This document shows positions 60,351-64,000 of a stretch of DNA of 64,000 bases, in pieces; the stretch's first letter is position 1, and each line of letters starts with the position of its first letter. Source of the stretch: Glandiceps talaboti (taxonomy: Eukaryota; Hemichordata; Enteropneusta; Spengelidae); assembly GCF_964340395.1 (NCBI RefSeq), contig NC_135555.1, positions 4,109,501 to 4,173,500 on the forward strand, in the 5' to 3' direction. The notes under the pieces are model-generated. The model did not search any database. It saw only the letters and a list, made by a program, of their open reading frames with translations, and was not told where the DNA came from. The position numbers and the translations under genes were made by a program.

Positions 60351-61023
60351 TTGCTTTGAGGCAATATGTGATTAGATTTTGTCTATACACATGTATACTG
60401 TCCCTTCTATACATTTTTCCTCAGATATTTAACTTGGTGTATACTTAGACTATAACTTATAGATTTGTTGTTGGTATGAGTGAGTGGTATGAGTGTACAC
60501 CACGATTTCAAATTGTTGTTTGTGCTAATTGACTAAATATTTCTTGGAATGTACAATCTGAAGTCACAATGGTGCTGAATTATTTTTAGGATAATAGCTA
60601 CTACACAAAGTAGCAAATGATAATTTATCCTGCTTTATCCCAAGTGTCTAAATCTGCTTTTCCTTGGAATCTCCACAAAAACCCAGCATTTTCCCTGGAA
60701 CAAAGAGTGCAGCAAAGATCATGTCCCCAGACATGTATAGAGTTGTGTGATGAGACACAGAGAGAGAAAACACGCACATGTAAATGATGGAGTATTGATG
60801 TGTGTGCATTTAGCAGCTGCAGAAGTTCATGGGTGTCAGACAAAAGCCAGTTAATTTACAATGATTTATGTACAGATGGGACAAGATCAGAAGTGCAGAC
60901 TGAGGAAAAGAAAATCCTTACCAATATCTATCTAGTGTTAGTGGCTGTATAGAACAGATCATAAAATTTGCCATGGAAGTATATGTCTTGGCCTGGAATA
61001 TGATACACTTGTTGTCTCGCTAT
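60351..61023. other. Non-coding, nothing recognised
   Basis: AT-rich spacer. The open frame at 60625-60843 (minus) has no recognisable domain. Confidence 0.5.
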
Positions 61024-61084
61024 TAGTCTGGATGCAAACATGGTCTCTAGGACGTTGTATTGATACTGTATAGGAACTAGACTA
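61024..61084 (+). mobile_element. TAGTCT-family micro-MITE, copy D
   Basis: The 61-bp copy begins TAGTCTGGATGCAAACATGG and ends TGTATAGGAACTAGACTA. Flanks CTCGCTAT (61016-61023) and CTGGCTAT (61086-61093) agree at 7 of 8 bases. Confidence 0.75.
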
Positions 61085-62402
61085 CCTGGCTATGTATGAG
61101 GGCACAAGTACAGACGTGTATTACCAGGAAAGCTGTTATGCAGCCACTCTTTCACTGAGGCTGAAAGCTGGGGGAAATATTTCTACACAACAGCTCATGG
61201 GATAATATGATATCTACTTTTTGTGAGCAATATTTTTGTCGGAAGAGAATGCCATAAACATCAAGGAATTCAATCAACGTCTTATTTTCACAAAACATTG
61301 TGCTTGCTTGCAAAATTTCTGTACTGTGTCCATGATCATACATAACTTGAATTCATGAGTATTTTGAGTTCATTGAAATGGAAAAGAAACAGGATTCTTG
61401 CAAACCAGAGCAATTTATTTTTACTCACTGAGAGGGAGTTAAGAGAAAATGGCCAGTCTTAAAACGTATTAGTTCGAAGTGATATAATTACATGTACATC
61501 AGATGAGATGGTGGATTTCATTTCATGTCATTCACATAATGTAATGTGTTGTCTGAATCCTTCTGTACACCTATGGTGTTATTTCAACATGATGTGATAG
61601 CGTAATCTGAGAATTGTAGTAAAGTGCACCCAGAAAAAACAAAGTAACTAAAAACTGCTGTGAAGTGAATGATGCTTTGGGTAGATTATAGGCTTTAGAA
61701 GAGAATGTAAAGGAAACAATCTGTTTCATTACATACCACTTTATCACTATCTCTGTTCAAGATTTACAAAATATTGAGATTGATATTTAGAATTCTTTAT
61801 GATAATTATCAATATCATATAACCCAGTTCCAATTTGATATGGCTGGGTAGTGTTTTTGTTGTAACTTGTAAGATCCTTAGCTATTTTACTGGGTTTCCA
61901 AACTGTAGTCCAAAGCTTAGGAATTTATCAATCTTACCTGATTCACCTATATCTATTAAAATACTGGGGTTCTCCAACCTTGGCAAAAACACTTTTGAAG
62001 TATCTTGATTGTGTGACTTTTCCATATGACTTACTTAAAGGCCCATAATTCAACCCAGGTTCTTGAATTAGTGTTATCGTATCACTTGGAATGTAAGTAT
62101 TACATAGGATCATCAATTTATTCAGGACCGTTTTTCTGTCAATAGTCCTTGTAAACTGTTTTTCATACTTAAGTTTTATCTCTAATATGATTTATCCTTT
62201 TAGAAAAATGACATTTATGAGATAATAATTAATGGTATATACATACATGTGTGCTTACCTAGAGTGAAAGATGATAGTGTAACATATAGTACATATAATG
62301 TGTTTACAAGCTGTGGTTTTGATAGATATACCAATATTTACAATATTATGTCATCTAAAAATATAACAACTCTACAAATGAGACAGTGTAGTCACATCTG
62401 TG
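61085..62402. other. Non-coding, nothing recognised
   Basis: AT-rich spacer, no ORF or repeat identified. Confidence 0.5.
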
Positions 62403-62575
62403 CAGTGTGCCCTCTAAGCCAATGTGACGCGTCACTGACGCACAGTTTCTAGTGACGCACCAAAATTTGGTATTCCCTATCTACTACTACATGTATGTAG
62501 TGACTCACAAGAAATGCCAGTTTTCTCCTTTTGACTCACAACAACAAAATTTGGCTATCATTAGTGGGCACACTG
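62403..62575 (+). mobile_element. hAT-like MITE, CAGTGTGCCC type, copy 2
   Basis: The 173-bp element runs from CAGTGTGCCCTCTAAGCC to TTAGTGGGCACACTG and is the inverse-orientation partner of 19301-19471. It contains the self-complementary patch TGACGCGTCACTGACGCAC. No target duplication is evident. Confidence 0.8.
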
Positions 62576-62926
62576 CACCATACATGTATGTGTGTCTATA
62601 CAATGCAAACATTTTATAGTAATCCTATCAATTCTGTCTTCTCAAATTTGTACTTCGGTTTTGGTGACATGACAGCTTGTACAATGGGTTATACAAATAC
62701 AGATATAACTACAAGTAACACTACTTATAAATTGTGATGTTATGCAGTCGTCATTTACAAAAACTGTGTATGGCTATAGTTCTGAACTTGGACATGACTA
62801 TTTATTCAGCCAATTGTGGAACTGTAGCGTAGAGTTCGAAAATTTCATAGAAGTCTTTGAGAAGTAATATTGCACTGTGAGAATAAGTAATTTTAGAGAT
62901 GTATATATGATATATTTGGTCTCAAC

Positions 62927-63298
62927 AAAACTCAGCTCAAGGGTTTCCAAAATTCTGACTATTAAACTTTCATGTACATGTACATCATTTAGTGTATGTC
63001 AAAACTCAACTCAAGGGTTTCCAAAATTCTGACTAACTTTCGCCCTGTTAATTGAGCATCATCATGTCAACTATCAGTATCATAGATATAATAATAAACA
63101 TTTAAAAAATGTATGCAAATATACCTAACAACAAGACCACGCCTATAGCAACAGCCAATGATCACATATATTGCAAAGATAAAATCAGGAATTCATAGAC
63201 AAATGAATGAACATTCAAAAATGTATGCAAATATGTCTAGCAACCAGTCCATAGCAACAGCCAAATGATCACGTATATATTGCAAAGATAACAACAGG
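62927..63298. repeat. Two adjacent segmental duplications
   Basis: A 35-bp sequence (AAAACTCAGCTCAAGGGTTT...) occurs at 62927-62961 and 63001-63035. Next to it, a segment of roughly 85 bp beginning AATGTATGCAAATAT and containing ATAGCAACAGCC and ATTGCAAAGATAA occurs at about 63104-63189 and 63217-63298. Confidence 0.85.
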
Positions 63299-64000
63299 GT
63301 TGGATAGGCAACTGGATAGTCATTCAGCAATTGAACACCTACAGTATACCCAGCATGGATCAGCATGTGGATAAACATTTTTGAAAACTGTACAATTGTG
63401 CTACAACACCATTTGTGCTATTTCTGTGGTGGTAATTTTGATATCATTAAATAAATTTAGGAATTTATGTTTATGCTCGTGTGACAACCATGTGTTCGAC
63501 GTCACTTGACTTTCGCCGTTCTGTGTGGAATTTTTGACGATTTCCCTGTGACACGAAACGTAAAGTTCAAAGACTCAAAAATACAGCTTTTGGTAAAAAA
63601 TACGCCTGCATATCTGCAGGGCTCTCAACCAGTCAGAATGCGAGATGGGTGACAGGTGACGTGTAATTCAGGGTATCCACTAGTAGAGTTGACTTGCAGT
63701 CACCAGGGTATGTACAAAGTACATGTTCATGTGTCCTGGGCTTTACTTCTGTGATCACGTAATAGGAACTGTACATTTTGAAATTTGATAGACATGGGAT
63801 AACGCATGTAAACCTTTGTAGAGCCTTTAGTGTCTAGTATTGCTATAAGAATTGTTTGATCTTTACTTCATTTTCCCCATGGACACAGGGAAATATCTGG
63901 GTTAGTATGCAGTGTCAGTGGTCAAACTTTATAACAGATATAATTGTGAGAATATGGTTTTATGTCGGGGGGAGCCTGACCTGGTTCATTCTGGTCTTGT
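63299..64000. other. Non-coding to the window edge
   Basis: A slightly CpG-richer patch (63480-63680) includes CGACGTCACTT and TTCGCCGTT. No start site or exon can be argued. Confidence 0.4.

Overview
The window is animal nuclear DNA: AT-rich, intron-rich and full of small DNA-transposon remnants and microsatellites. Three protein-coding genes can be rebuilt exon by exon with GT-AG junctions and consistent phases. They are a CTCF-type insulator protein (+ strand, coding 12511-16297), the spindle assembly factor TPX2 (- strand, 14 coding exons, 33906 down to 24276) and the Fe-S/anti-apoptotic protein CIAPIN1/anamorsin (+ strand, 8 coding exons, 35043-40532). Gene structure and protein divergence fit a marine invertebrate bilaterian, quite possibly an invertebrate deuterostome. 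The species cannot be fixed from the sequence alone.  Layout. 1-7.4 kb: no convincing gene, one 27-bp minisatellite. 7.4-16.3 kb: CTCF, with a CpG-rich promoter and probable non-coding first exon near 7.4-7.6 kb, a 4.9-kb first intron and two coding exons. 16.3-24.3 kb: tail-to-tail interval between CTCF and TPX2, holding a fold-back element, a hAT-like MITE, GTAT microsatellites and a retrotransposon scrap. 24.3-33.9 kb: TPX2, with a 1.1-kb hAT-like element in intron 7 and a 29-base C run (G on the sense strand) in intron 12. 33.9-34.2 kb: short bidirectional promoter shared by TPX2 and CIAPIN1, with two CCAAT boxes and an ETS motif. 34.2-40.5 kb: CIAPIN1. 43.5-43.6 kb: a candidate promoter and 5' exon of an unseen gene. 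43.7-64 kb: about 20 kb without a recognisable coding exon, rich in TIR elements and tandem repeats, perhaps the first intron of that gene or an intergenic stretch.  The most striking feature is in intron 3 of CIAPIN1. The complete 3' splice-site module of exon 4 (CTAAC branch-point-like motif, pyrimidine-rich stretch, CAG acceptor and about 20 nt of exon) is tandemly repeated, giving 15 decoy acceptors at 69-72-bp intervals immediately before the real one. Nearly all units are multiples of three with no stop codon. A single 70-bp unit puts the first 14 decoys out of frame, while the last decoy would add 23 residues in frame.  Other points of note are a CTCF with ten intact zinc fingers where vertebrates have eleven (finger 1 looks eroded), CTCF-like motifs inside the CTCF gene itself, linkage of CTCF, TPX2 and CIAPIN1 that recalls the human 16q/20q paralogy, and a family of short TAGTCT...AGACTA elements with hAT-like target duplications.
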